From an uncultured Oscillibacter sp. (GTDB lineage: Bacteria > Bacillota > Clostridia > Oscillospirales > Oscillospiraceae), in assembly GCA_910576865.1 (NCBI GenBank), contig CAJTKE010000008.1, positions 1 to 64,000 on the forward strand: DNA of 64,000 nucleotides. The letters run 5' to 3'. A program made the translations under genes and the position numbers. Each line of letters opens with the position of its first letter. Within the stretch, counting starts at the first letter, position 1. The notes below the pieces were generated by a model, which was not told the DNA's origin, did not search any database, and was given only the letters and a program-made list of their open reading frames with translations. Below are positions 50,457 through 58,573 of the stretch, piece by piece.

Positions 50457-51860
50457 TTGGAAAGAGGCATCATTGTACAGGTCTCCGGTCCCGTGGTGGA
50501 CGTGGAGATTCAAAGCGGCGAGCTTCCCCGCCTGCGGGAGGAGCTGACCGTGGAGAAGGACGGGGCCCTTCGGGTGATGGAGGTGGCCCAGCACATCGGG
50601 AAGGGCACGGTGCGCTGCGTCATGCTCTCCCCCAGCGAGGGCCTGGCCCGGGGCCTGGCCGTGGACGTGCCGGACCGGACCATCGAGGTCCCCGTGGGCA
50701 CGGCCACCCTGGGGCGGATGTTCAACGTCCTGGGCCAGCCCATCGACGGCGGCGGCCCCGTGCCCGAGGGCACGCCCACCAAGAGCATCTACCGCAAGCC
50801 TCCCGCCTTTGACGAGCAGAGCCCGGCGGTGGAGATTCTGGAGACGGGCATCAAGGTCATCGACCTGTTGGAGCCCTACCCCCGGGGGGGCAAGATCGGC
50901 CTTTTCGGCGGCGCGGGCGTGGGCAAGACCGTCCTGATTCAGGAGCTCATTCACAACGTGGCCACGGAGCACGGCGGTTACTCCATCTTCACCGGCGTGG
51001 GCGAGCGAAGCCGGGAGGGCAACGACCTCTGGCGGGAGATGCGGGAGAGCGGCGTCAGCGAGAAGACCGCCCTGGTCTTCGGCCAGATGAACGAGTCCCC
51101 GGGCGTCCGGATGCGGGTGGCCCTGGCGGGGCTGACCATGGCGGAGTACTTCCGGGACAAGGAGCGCAAGGACGTGCTGCTGTTCATCGACAACATCTTC
51201 CGCTTTGTCCAGGCGGGCAGCGAGGTCTCCACGCTCTTGGGAAGGATGCCCTCCGCCGTGGGCTATCAGCCCACCCTGGCCAACGAGATGGGGGAGCTCC
51301 AGGAGCGCATCACCTCCACGAAAAACGGCTCCGTCACCTCCGTTCAGGCGGTCTATGTCCCCGCCGACGACCTGACGGACCCGGCCACCGCCACCACCTT
51401 CGCCCATCTGGACGCCACCACGGTGCTGAGCCGGAAGATCTCCGAGCAGGGCATCTATCCGGCGGTGGACCCCCTGGCCTCCTCCTCCCGGATTCTGGAG
51501 GCGGACGTGGTGGGAGAGCGGCACTACCGTATCGCCCGAAAGTGCCAGGAGATTCTGGAAAAGTACATGGAGCTCCAGGACATTATCGCCATTCTGGGCA
51601 TGGATGAGCTCAGCGAGGAGGACCAGAAGACCGTGGCCCGGGCCCGGCGGCTCCAGCGCTTTTTCGCCCAGCCCACCACGGTGGCGGAGAAGTTCACCGG
51701 CATCCCCGGCGTGTACGTCCCCCTGAAAGACACCCTGGAGAGCTTTGAAAGATTAGTGAACGGCGATCTGGACCAGTATCCGGAGGCCGCGTTCTACAAC
51801 GTGGGCACCTGGAGGGACGTGGTGGCCAAGGCGGAAAAGATAGAGGCGGGTGAGGCGTGA
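50457..51860 (+). CDS. atpD: F0F1 ATP synthase subunit beta
   Basis: 467 residues, catalytic subunit. Walker A GGAGVGKT with K157, DELSEEDQKTV (DELSEED lever), VFGQMNESPGVRMRV and LLFIDNIFRF are all intact. It starts with TTG at 50457 after GAAGGGAAGG; no other start fits. Ends in an ATGA overlap with the epsilon gene. Confidence 0.97.
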   Translation: MERGIIVQVSGPVVDVEIQSGELPRLREELTVEKDGALRVMEVAQHIGKGTVRCVMLSPSEGLARGLAVDVPDRTIEVPVGTATLGRMFNVLGQPIDGGGPVPEGTPTKSIYRKPPAFDEQSPAVEILETGIKVIDLLEPYPRGGKIGLFGGAGVGKTVLIQELIHNVATEHGGYSIFTGVGERSREGNDLWREMRESGVSEKTALVFGQMNESPGVRMRVALAGLTMAEYFRDKERKDVLLFIDNIFRFVQAGSEVSTLLGRMPSAVGYQPTLANEMGELQERITSTKNGSVTSVQAVYVPADDLTDPATATTFAHLDATTVLSRKISEQGIYPAVDPLASSSRILEADVVGERHYRIARKCQEILEKYMELQDIIAILGMDELSEEDQKTVARARRLQRFFAQPTTVAEKFTGIPGVYVPLKDTLESFERLVNGDLDQYPEAAFYNVGTWRDVVAKAEKIEAGEA

Positions 51861-52270
51861 TGGAAGTTTTCCAGGCCCATATCCTGGCGGCGGACCGGAG
51901 CTTTTACGAGGGGCCCTGCGTCAGCCTGACCGTCCCCACCAGCGACGGGGAGCAGGGCATCCTGGCCCACCACAGCGACATGATCGCCGCCGTGCTGCCG
52001 GGAACCCTGCGCTTTCAAACGCCGGAGGGCCCGGCCCAGACGGCCGCGGTGTCCGGCGGCATGGTGAAAATCGAGAAGAACGAGGTTCTGGTGCTGGTGG
52101 ACTCCGTGGAGCGGCCGGAGGAGATCGACGCCGCCCGGGCCCGCCGGGAGGCGGACGAGGCCCGGGAGGCCATGCTCCAGAAGAAGAGCCGCCAGGAGTA
52201 CCAGCTGGCCCAGGCCAGCCTTGCCCGGGCCATGAACCGCCTGCGGGTCAAGGCCATGGAGATACGATGA
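51860..52270 (+). CDS. atpC: F0F1 ATP synthase subunit epsilon
   Basis: 136 residues. N-terminal beta sandwich (FQAHILAADRSFYEGPCVSL, GEQGILAHHSDMIAAVLPG) and the C-terminal two-helix inhibitory hairpin (EEIDAARARREADEAREAM). ATG at 51860 overlaps the beta stop. Last gene before a strong terminator. Confidence 0.95.
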   Translation: MEVFQAHILAADRSFYEGPCVSLTVPTSDGEQGILAHHSDMIAAVLPGTLRFQTPEGPAQTAAVSGGMVKIEKNEVLVLVDSVERPEEIDAARARREADEAREAMLQKKSRQEYQLAQASLARAMNRLRVKAMEIR

Positions 52271-52275
52271 AAAAA

Positions 52276-52309
52276 CGCCCTCTCCCTTTTTCGGGAAGAG
52301 GGCGCTTTT
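52276..52309. terminator. Bidirectional terminator
   Basis: CGCCCTCTCCC-TTTTTC-GGGAAGAGGGCG with T4 (plus) and T6 (minus) tails; ends the atp operon and the convergent SLH/transglutaminase-like gene, whose stop lies in the tail. Confidence 0.93.
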
Positions 52310-53742
52310 CACGCGCTGCGCTGGGCGTGGACGGCCTGGGACCGGGCGGGGCTCAAGGCGAAGTAGTCATAGCTGACCTCGCTTCCGCTGCCTCCCCAGG
52401 TGGTGTCGATGTGGTATTCCACGCCGTCCAGAATGGCGGAGGTCCAGATGTGGTCCCCCTGGATGACGGTGGAGCAGGAGATGCCCTCCAGCTTCAAAAA
52501 CAGGTTGTAGGCCCCGGTGTAGCCGTCGCAGACGGCGGTCTGGCGGGCGAACAGGTTGTAGGGAATGTGGCTGAGGGAGTCGTCCCCCGCCTGATAGTCG
52601 TAAGCGCAGTTGCCGCAGATCCAGCCGTAGTAGACCCGGGCCTTCTCCAGCTCCGTCAGACCTGGGTGGAGGGTTCCGTCGGCCCAGAGCTGATCGTGGA
52701 CGGCGATGGCGGCCTCCATGGCGGCGGCGCGGTACTCCTGGGTGCGGCCCTCCGCCCCGGCGGCGGTGAAGCTCAGGGTCACCAGCCCCGCGCCCCGGGT
52801 GCAGTGGACCTCGTTGTAGCTCTGCTCACAGTGGGCTTTCATCACGGCCAGGGCCTGATTCATAAGCTGCCGGGCGTCCGCCTCGGAGAGGCCGGGGTAG
52901 TAGAACACGATCTGATCCCGGCCCTGGGCCAGCATGGAGCGGAGGGCGCTGTCCAGCTCCTCCCGGCTGGCCGGGGCGATGCTGTAGGCTCCCGGCTCCA
53001 CCAGATCCGCCAGGGTGGTCCCGGCGGCGCTGTTTGGATTGCCGAGGTCCCACTGGGGCCGGACCCGCAGGGCGGGGTCCGCCAGACGGGTGATCATGGC
53101 GGCGGCGGCGCCCCGGGTGATGAGCTCCCCCGGGAGGAAGGATCCGGCGGCGTCGCTCCCTGTGGAAATGCCCTTCCGATAGAGGTCCAGGATGTCCTCA
53201 CAGTAGGGGATGGTTTCGTCCACGTCGGGGATGTGGCGGCCGGATTCCCGGGCCTGGGCGACCAGCTTCTCGTGGACGGGGGGCAGGACCTCCTCCGGCA
53301 GGACCCTCGCCAGAACGTGGGCCACCTGGGCCCGGGTGGCGGGGAGGGTCAGGCTGTCGTCCAGCTCCGTGTCCAGGACGCCCTCCGCCTGGAGATAGCG
53401 GAGATAGGGCAGGGCGGCGGGACCGCCGTCCCCGCCGTAAGCGGCGGGACCGGCCTCCGGGTCTCCGGTCCGGTAGAGGCCCCGGACGCGCCCGGCAAAG
53501 ATGACGGCCTGTCCCACGGTGATGGAATCCCCGGGGCCAAAGGTGCCGTCACCCTTCCCGTTTGTCAGGCCGTACTCATAGAGAGCGGCCACATTGTCGT
53601 GGAAGACGGAGTCCGGGGCCACGTCGGAGAACTCCCCGGCGTAAGTGCGGCTGCGGGCAAAGCCGGCGGTCTGGGCGGCCTGAGCGGGGATCGACAGCAG
53701 CAGGCCCAGCGCCAGCAGCAGGGCGGGGAACTGTTTTTTCAT
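52309..53742 (-). CDS. SLH-domain protein with C-terminal transglutaminase-like domain
   Basis: 477 residues. Signal peptide (1-23, ending SIPAQAAQ), SLH-like repeats (about 35-220; FSDVAPDSVFHDNVAALYE, LPYLRYLQAEGVL, IPYCEDILDLYRKGI), then a transglutaminase-like papain-fold domain (about 360-477). Its Cys-His-Asp triad is visible in TAVCDGYTGAYNLF, GDHIWTSA and HIDTTWG. Likely a wall-attached peptidase or cross-linking enzyme. Start 53742 has AAAGGAG 5 nt upstream. It lies 25 bp after the LCP gene stop on the same strand, so the two are probably one operon. Confidence 0.9.
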   Translation of the reverse strand: MKKQFPALLLALGLLLSIPAQAAQTAGFARSRTYAGEFSDVAPDSVFHDNVAALYEYGLTNGKGDGTFGPGDSITVGQAVIFAGRVRGLYRTGDPEAGPAAYGGDGGPAALPYLRYLQAEGVLDTELDDSLTLPATRAQVAHVLARVLPEEVLPPVHEKLVAQARESGRHIPDVDETIPYCEDILDLYRKGISTGSDAAGSFLPGELITRGAAAAMITRLADPALRVRPQWDLGNPNSAAGTTLADLVEPGAYSIAPASREELDSALRSMLAQGRDQIVFYYPGLSEADARQLMNQALAVMKAHCEQSYNEVHCTRGAGLVTLSFTAAGAEGRTQEYRAAAMEAAIAVHDQLWADGTLHPGLTELEKARVYYGWICGNCAYDYQAGDDSLSHIPYNLFARQTAVCDGYTGAYNLFLKLEGISCSTVIQGDHIWTSAILDGVEYHIDTTWGGSGSEVSYDYFALSPARSQAVHAQRSA

Positions 53743-53767
53743 GTCGCTCCTTTCCGGCGGGGGAGGC

Positions 53768-54751
53768 TCACGTCAGGATGTTCAGGTCCTCGGCGGTGCG
53801 GTCCTCCACATAGGGGTTCAGGTGCTCGTTGACCATGGCCAGGACCTCTTCCTGGTTCAGGTAGATGTAGGGGGACTTCCAGTCTCCCGGCAGGGTGGCG
53901 AACTCGATGCTCTCCGCGCCCATGGCGGCCACCTGCCCGCCCATCCAGACCAAGTTCCCCACGGTCAGGTCCGTCTTCACGTAGTCCACGAAGATCTTGC
54001 AGTAGTCATCCAGCTTCGTGATGCTGGCGGGGGTCATCAGCTGCTTGGCCACGGCCTTCAAGAACTCCTGCTGGGTGTGCATCCGGCCGATGTCCTGGGA
54101 GGCGTAGCCCTCCCGGCAGCGGACCACCTTCAGGGCCTCCGCCCCGTTCAGGTGCCGCATGCCCTTGGAGAAGTGGATGGACAGGTCCTGATAGGGGTCG
54201 TCGTAGTCCATATCGATGGGGATGTAGAAGTCCACGCCGCCGATGGCGTCCACCAGGGCCTGAAAAGCCTTCAGGTTCACCAGGACGGTGTAGTCCACCG
54301 GGATGCCCAGCTGGTCGGAGACCGTGTCCGCCAGCAGCTCCATTCCTCCCGCGTTGTAGGCGAAATTGATTTTCCGGTTTTTGCCGTTGATGCTGGATTT
54401 GGTGTCCCGGGCGATGCTGGCGCCGAAGACCTTCCCGTTTTCCACGTCCAGGGCCACCAGGATGTTGGTGTCCGTGCCGCCGTTGCCGTCGTCGGCCCCG
54501 GAGACCAGGATGGTCCAGAACTGGGGCTTGCGCTCGTAGTGGGAGCGGAGGGCCTCCGCCTCCTCGTCGCTGAGGTCCTCCGAGATGGCGGGGGTGTTGA
54601 CCCGCTGGATCATGACGGAGTCTCCGGCCTTCTGGTCCGGGGCCCGGAAGTAGACCCGGACGACGGCGTAGCAGAGGCCGATGAGGATGAAGAGCAGCAG
54701 CAGGGTGACCAGCCAGGGGCTGCGCTGCTTGCGGCGGAGTCTTGAAGCCAT
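53768..54751 (-). CDS. LytR-CpsA-Psr (LCP) family protein
   Basis: 327 residues: short cytoplasmic basic tail, one TM helix (about 12-32), and an extracellular LCP domain with SGADDGNGGTDTNILVAL, ASIARDTKSSI, KINFAYNAGG and HLNGAEALKVVRCRE. LCP enzymes attach wall polymers (teichoic acid, secondary polysaccharide) to peptidoglycan; since this genome has SLH proteins that bind such polymers, a link is plausible. Start 54751 with GGGAGG 5 nt upstream. Confidence 0.94.
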   Translation of the reverse strand: MASRLRRKQRSPWLVTLLLLFILIGLCYAVVRVYFRAPDQKAGDSVMIQRVNTPAISEDLSDEEAEALRSHYERKPQFWTILVSGADDGNGGTDTNILVALDVENGKVFGASIARDTKSSINGKNRKINFAYNAGGMELLADTVSDQLGIPVDYTVLVNLKAFQALVDAIGGVDFYIPIDMDYDDPYQDLSIHFSKGMRHLNGAEALKVVRCREGYASQDIGRMHTQQEFLKAVAKQLMTPASITKLDDYCKIFVDYVKTDLTVGNLVWMGGQVAAMGAESIEFATLPGDWKSPYIYLNQEEVLAMVNEHLNPYVEDRTAEDLNILT

Positions 54752-54966
54752 GGGAACCTCCCGTGCGCCGGGGGACGGCGCGTTACATGAAAAGTGATGC
54801 GGGGCCTGTCCCAAAACGGGGCCCGCGCAAAGGATGTCTGCTTCATTATAAGGCGGGCGCACGGAAAAGACAAGAGAAAAAACAGCGGCTGAGCCGCCAT
54901 TTTTTCCGTCGAAATTCCACTGTTTTTGTCATTTCTTCCAAGGGATTCAAAATATTTTCAGAAAGT

Positions 54967-55275
54967 TTACAACTTGGACAAATTTTCCTGTGGATTTGCC
55001 TCCCCCGCCGCCGGAGGGGCCTCCGCCGTCCGGCCCAGGGCCACCTGCTCCAGCAGCGCCTTGATGTCCGCCAGCAGCTGATTCTGGTAGGACAGGGCGC
55101 AGCGGATGTAGTGCAGGGCCGGCTCCGGCGCGGGGGAGGGAGCGGAGTCCTCCAGGGGATGGGGCCAGCGGCGCACCTCCGGCTCCGTGTAGGACGGCGT
55201 GCCCGGCCGGCGCGAGACGGGGACGGCCTGCCGGCTGGAGCTCCGGCCGGCTCTGCCGTGTTGACGATTTGCCAT
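54967..55275 (-). CDS. Uncharacterised small basic protein beside spoIIID
   Basis: 102 residues. Arg/Ser/Pro-rich N-terminal half and a helical C-terminal half (ALHYIRCALSYQNQLLADIK) without membrane segments. Start 55275 has AGGAGGG upstream, 22 bp after the spoIIID stop, so the pair is likely co-transcribed and this may be a sporulation-stage protein. No family recognised. The 215-bp gap from 54752 to 54966 holds only AT-rich leader-like sequence. Confidence 0.7.
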   Translation of the reverse strand: MANRQHGRAGRSSSRQAVPVSRRPGTPSYTEPEVRRWPHPLEDSAPSPAPEPALHYIRCALSYQNQLLADIKALLEQVALGRTAEAPPAAGEANPQENLSKL

Positions 55276-55297
55276 ATGGGTCCCTCCTGGCGCGGCG

Positions 55298-55546
55298 TCA
55301 GTCGCCGCGGTATTTTTTTCGGGTGGCGATGCCGCCCCGGATGTGCCGCTGGGCCTTGTTCACGTCCAGGACGGCTTTGACCTGCAAGTACAGCGGACGG
55401 TTGAACAGCGGAAGCCGCTCGGAGATATCCTTGTGCACCGTCGACTTGCTGATGCCGAACCTCTGGGCGGCGGCCCGGACCGTGGACCGGTTCTCTATGA
55501 TGTAAAGAGCCAGGCGCTCCGCCCGCTCCTCCATGTTTCCCTTCAA
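55298..55546 (-). CDS. spoIIID: Sporulation transcriptional regulator SpoIIID
   Basis: 82 residues with the helix-turn-helix STVRAAAQRFGISKSTVHKD and C-terminal basic RHIRGGIATRKKY. SpoIIID switches the mother-cell programme from sigma-E to sigma-K. TTG at 55546 gives the usual N-terminus (KGNMEERAERLALYIIE) and has GGGAGTGAGG upstream; the ATG at 55534 is an alternative. Strong evidence that the organism forms spores. Confidence 0.95.
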   Translation of the reverse strand: MKGNMEERAERLALYIIENRSTVRAAAQRFGISKSTVHKDISERLPLFNRPLYLQVKAVLDVNKAQRHIRGGIATRKKYRGD

Positions 55547-55616
55547 AACAACCTCACTCCCTGCCTCTTGTTGGTCCATCCTATGCGCCGCGCCGCCGGG
55601 AAATGCGAAAAACTTC

Positions 55617-55647
55617 TTGACATGGAGTGGACTCCACGTGTTATGCT
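55617..55647 (+). promoter_or_regulatory. MerR-type promoter with 19-bp spacer and dyad
   Basis: TTGACA (55617-55622), 19-bp spacer, TATGCT (55642-55647). The spacer holds TGGAGT-GG-ACTCCA (55623-55636), resembling NmlR/AdhR-type operators. Drives the Fe-S aldo/keto-reductase-like gene. Confidence 0.8.
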
Positions 55648-55686
55648 GGAGGACGGACAGATCAGAAAACGAGGAGGTATATCCGA

Positions 55687-56835
55687 ATGCGATACCGTAC
55701 ATTGGGCCGGACCGGCATTCAGGTGGGCGAGATCGGCGTGGGCTGTGAGGGCTTTCTGGAAAAGACACCGGAGGAGGTGAGCCGGTGGCTGGACGTGTGC
55801 GAGGCGGCGGGGGCCAACTGCATCGACCTCTACGCGCCCAATCCGGAGTTCCGCTCGAACTTGGGGATGGCCCTCCGGGAGCGGCGGGAGAAGTTCGTCC
55901 TCCAGGCCCATCTTTGCTCCGTCTGGAAGGACGGGCAGTACAAGCGGACCCGGGACATCAACCAGGTCCGGGAGGGCTTCGAGGACCAGCTCCGGCGTCT
56001 GGAGACGGACTACGTGGAGATCGGCATGGTCCACTACGTGGACTCCCTGCCGGACTGGGAGGCGGTGAAAACCGGCCCCGTCATGGACTATGCCCGGGAG
56101 CTGAAGGCGGCGGGAGCTGTGGGCTGTATCGGCCTCTCCAGCCACAATCCCCAGGTGGCCCTGGCGGCGGTGAACTCCGGCCTCATCGACGTGCTGATGT
56201 TCAGCGTGAACCCCTGCTATGACCTCCAGCCCGCTTCCGAGGACGTGGAGGAGCTTTGGGCCCCCAGGAACTACGCCGCCCCACTTCTGAACATGGACCC
56301 GGAGCGCCAGGAGCTCTACGAGACCTGCCAGCGCCTGGGCGTGGGCATCACCGTCATGAAGGCCTTCGGCGGCGGGGATCTGCTCAGCGGTGAGCTCTCC
56401 CCGGCGGGAAAGGCCCTGACGGCCTTCCAGTGCCTCCAGTACGCCCTGGACCGGCCCGGCGTCGGCTGCGTCATGTCCGGCGCCCGGAGCCTGGAGGATT
56501 TGAAGCGGAGCCTTGCTTTTGAAGAGGCGCCGGAGGAGGAGCGGGACTACGCCGCCGCCCTGGCGGCGCTGCCGAAAATCAGCTGGAAGGGCCACTGCAT
56601 GTACTGCGGCCACTGCGCCCCCTGCCCCCAGGGGATCTCCGTGGCGGACGTGACGAAGTTCCTGAACCTCTCCCTGGCCCAGGGAAGCGTCCCCGAGACC
56701 GTCCGGGAGCACTACGCCGCCCTGCCCCACGGGGCGGGGGAGTGCGTCCGGTGCGGGGCCTGTGAGACCCGGTGCCCCTTCGCCGTGCCCGTCATGGAGA
56801 ACATGCGCAGGGCCGCGGCGCTCTTCGGGAGGTGA
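55687..56835 (+). CDS. Aldo/keto-reductase-like protein with C-terminal 2[4Fe-4S] domain, atypical active site
   Basis: 382 residues: AKR TIM barrel (1-285) plus a ferredoxin-like tail with CMYCGHCAPCPQG and CVRCGACETRCPF (about 318-372). Of the AKR tetrad, Asp47 and His116 are present, but the Tyr position is Asn52 and the Lys position His75. The relatives I recall share these changes, so it is a subfamily feature and simple NADPH carbonyl reduction is doubtful. Start 55687 has GAGGAGG upstream. It heads an operon with DUF3842 and kinase-like genes, under a MerR-type promoter. Confidence 0.88.
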   Translation: MRYRTLGRTGIQVGEIGVGCEGFLEKTPEEVSRWLDVCEAAGANCIDLYAPNPEFRSNLGMALRERREKFVLQAHLCSVWKDGQYKRTRDINQVREGFEDQLRRLETDYVEIGMVHYVDSLPDWEAVKTGPVMDYARELKAAGAVGCIGLSSHNPQVALAAVNSGLIDVLMFSVNPCYDLQPASEDVEELWAPRNYAAPLLNMDPERQELYETCQRLGVGITVMKAFGGGDLLSGELSPAGKALTAFQCLQYALDRPGVGCVMSGARSLEDLKRSLAFEEAPEEERDYAAALAALPKISWKGHCMYCGHCAPCPQGISVADVTKFLNLSLAQGSVPETVREHYAALPHGAGECVRCGACETRCPFAVPVMENMRRAAALFGR

Positions 56836-56839
56836 GGGC

Positions 56840-57256
56840 ATGCGTACCGTTTTGATTCTGGATGGCCAGGGGGGAGGCGTGGGGAGCCAGCTGGTGAAGC
56901 TGCTGAAGCCCCGCCTGACGGAGGACTGCCGCCTCCTGTGCGTGGGGACCAACGTGGCGGCCACCGCCGCCATGCTGAAGGCCGGCGCCGCCCAGGGGGC
57001 CACGGGGGAGAACGCCGTCATCCACAACGCCGCCCGGGCGGACGTCATCCTGGGGCCCATCGGCGTGATTTTGGCCAACGGCATCCTGGGGGAGGTGTCC
57101 CCCGCCATGGCCGCCGCCGTCTCCGGGTCCGAGGCGGTGAAGATTCTGATCCCCTCCGCCTCCTGCGGCGTATACGTGGCGGGGGTGGAGGAGTGCCGCC
57201 TGGAGGAGTACCTCCGCCGGGCGGCGGACCTGGCGGCAGGGGAGCTGGGACTGTGA
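56840..57256 (+). CDS. DUF3842 family protein
   Basis: 138 residues. N-terminal Rossmann-like GQGGGVGSQLVKLL and GPIGVILANGILGEVSP segments define DUF3842, a small family in Clostridia without known function. Located 4 bp after the aldo/keto-reductase-like gene and overlapping the next gene by 4 bp (GTGA). Confidence 0.85.
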   Translation: MRTVLILDGQGGGVGSQLVKLLKPRLTEDCRLLCVGTNVAATAAMLKAGAAQGATGENAVIHNAARADVILGPIGVILANGILGEVSPAMAAAVSGSEAVKILIPSASCGVYVAGVEECRLEEYLRRAADLAAGELGL

Positions 57257-58320
57257 GCGGGGAGTTTCTGGACATTGCCCGGGAGCACCGGGCCCGCTAT
57301 CCCCTGATGGAGCCCCGGGACTTCGCCAAGCTGGCCTATCAGAGCGAGTTCGGTCCCGCCCACATGGTCCAGAGCCCGGACAAGGTCCTGGCGGCGCTGC
57401 TGGCGGAGCGAAAGGAGGCGGGGGCGGAGCCCCTGCCCATGGAGCCCATCGGAAACGGCCTGTGCCGCTTTCCCATCACCCAGGCGCTTTCCACCCTCTG
57501 GGAGCTGCCCCTGATCGGGCGGATGTTCAGCCGGACCATGTGGACCACGGAGGGCACGGTGGAGGGCCTGACGGAAAAACTGGAGGCCCTGGCCTCCCTC
57601 CCGGTCCCCGGCATGGAGGAGTATCTGGAGGGCTGGCGGCGGGAGGGCTGTCCGCCGGTCTCCCACAGCGAGGCGTTCCGGAGGGCCTACAACCCCCACT
57701 ACCGGGTCCTGCGGCTGGACTGCGCCCGGTTTCTCCCGGCGCTGATCCCGCTGGAGAAGCTGGCCCGGGACACCGGGATTCTGGGGAAGAGGCCGATTCT
57801 CTTCGCCATAGACGGCCGCTGCGGCAGCGGGAAGACGGGCTTCGCCGAGCTGGCGTCGGGCCTCCTGGTCTGCTCCTCCGACGTGGTCCACATGGACGAC
57901 TTCTACCTTCCGTCGGAGAGGCGGGGGGCGGACTGGATGGAGGTCCCCGCCGGGAACATGGACCTGGAGCGGCTGCGGCGGGAGGTGCTGGATTCTCCCG
58001 ACCGGGACAACGGAGACACGGCCTACCGTCCCTATGACTGCCGGACCGGGCTTTTCAAGGACCCCGTGGAGCTCTGGGAGCCCCTGACCATCGTGGAGGG
58101 CACCTATTCCCAGCACCCGTCCCTGGCGAAGTACTACGACTATAGAATCTTCCTCACCTGTGGCCGGGAGGAGCAGACCCACCGCCTCCAGGCCCGGGAG
58201 GGGGACTGCTACCCCACCTTCAACCGGGTGTGGCGGACGCTGGAGGAGCGGTATTTCGCCGCCTGCGGCACGGAGAAGGCCGCCGATCTGGTGGTGGACA
58301 CCACCGGCTTCTTTGAATAG
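57253..58320 (+). CDS. P-loop nucleoside-kinase-like protein with unassigned N-terminal domain
   Basis: 355 residues from a GTG start coupled to DUF3842. Residues about 1-175 form a domain I cannot assign (AYQSEFGPAHMVQ, SHSEAFRRAYNPHYRVL). Residues about 180-355 are a uridine-kinase-like P-loop domain: FAIDGRCGSGKTGFAELAS, VHMDDFYLPSERR, YDCRTGLFKDP and VVEGTYSQHPSLAKYYDYRI. It probably phosphorylates a nucleoside or sugar-like substrate. udk at 15815-16432 already supplies uridine kinase, so a different substrate is likely. Confidence 0.85.
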   Translation: MSGEFLDIAREHRARYPLMEPRDFAKLAYQSEFGPAHMVQSPDKVLAALLAERKEAGAEPLPMEPIGNGLCRFPITQALSTLWELPLIGRMFSRTMWTTEGTVEGLTEKLEALASLPVPGMEEYLEGWRREGCPPVSHSEAFRRAYNPHYRVLRLDCARFLPALIPLEKLARDTGILGKRPILFAIDGRCGSGKTGFAELASGLLVCSSDVVHMDDFYLPSERRGADWMEVPAGNMDLERLRREVLDSPDRDNGDTAYRPYDCRTGLFKDPVELWEPLTIVEGTYSQHPSLAKYYDYRIFLTCGREEQTHRLQAREGDCYPTFNRVWRTLEERYFAACGTEKAADLVVDTTGFFE

Positions 58321-58356
58321 AAGGGTTGGCTCCAAAATGCGGGAAGGAAGATAGTT

Positions 58357-58390
58357 ACGAAAGAAACCCAGGAGGGGTGTCTTTCGTTTT
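58357..58390 (+). terminator. Terminator after the kinase-like gene
   Basis: ACGAAAGA-A-ACCC / GGGTGTCTTTCGT stem followed by TTTC. Confidence 0.8.
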
Positions 58391-58397
58391 CAATCAT

Positions 58398-58466
58398 AAG
58401 TTTTTCAGTGCCTTGAAAGGCATTGAAAAACTTGCCCCGCCCGCCGAAATATTCGGCGGGCGGGGC
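58398..58466. repeat. Two adjacent strong inverted repeats upstream of an ECF gene
   Basis: First: 17-bp arms AAGTTTTTCAGTGCCTT (58398-58414) / 58417-58433 with one mismatch. Second: perfect 15-bp arms (58434-58448 / 58452-58466), core CCCCGCCCGCCGAA-ATA-TTCGG. They lie between the terminator and the ECF promoter. Confidence 0.7.
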
Positions 58467-58496
58467 TTGGCAGAAGCCAGACCCCTGTGGTATACT
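58467..58496 (+). promoter_or_regulatory. Sigma-A-like promoter of the ECF S component gene
   Basis: TTGGCA (58467-58472), 18-bp spacer, TATACT (58491-58496); 77-nt leader with a CCGCCGCC/GGCGGCGG hairpin. Confidence 0.65.
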
Positions 58497-58573
58497 TTTA
58501 TGGAAACAACCCGCCGCCAGGAAGGCGGCGGACTGTCAGAAGACGGAAAAACTACATGTAAGGAGTTTTTCCC

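Noticed and set aside
58497..58573. preQ1-type riboswitch before the ECF S component gene
   Set aside because: An A-rich tail before the RBS is suggestive, but the hairpin loop lacks the conserved preQ1 core; only a plain GC hairpin is present.
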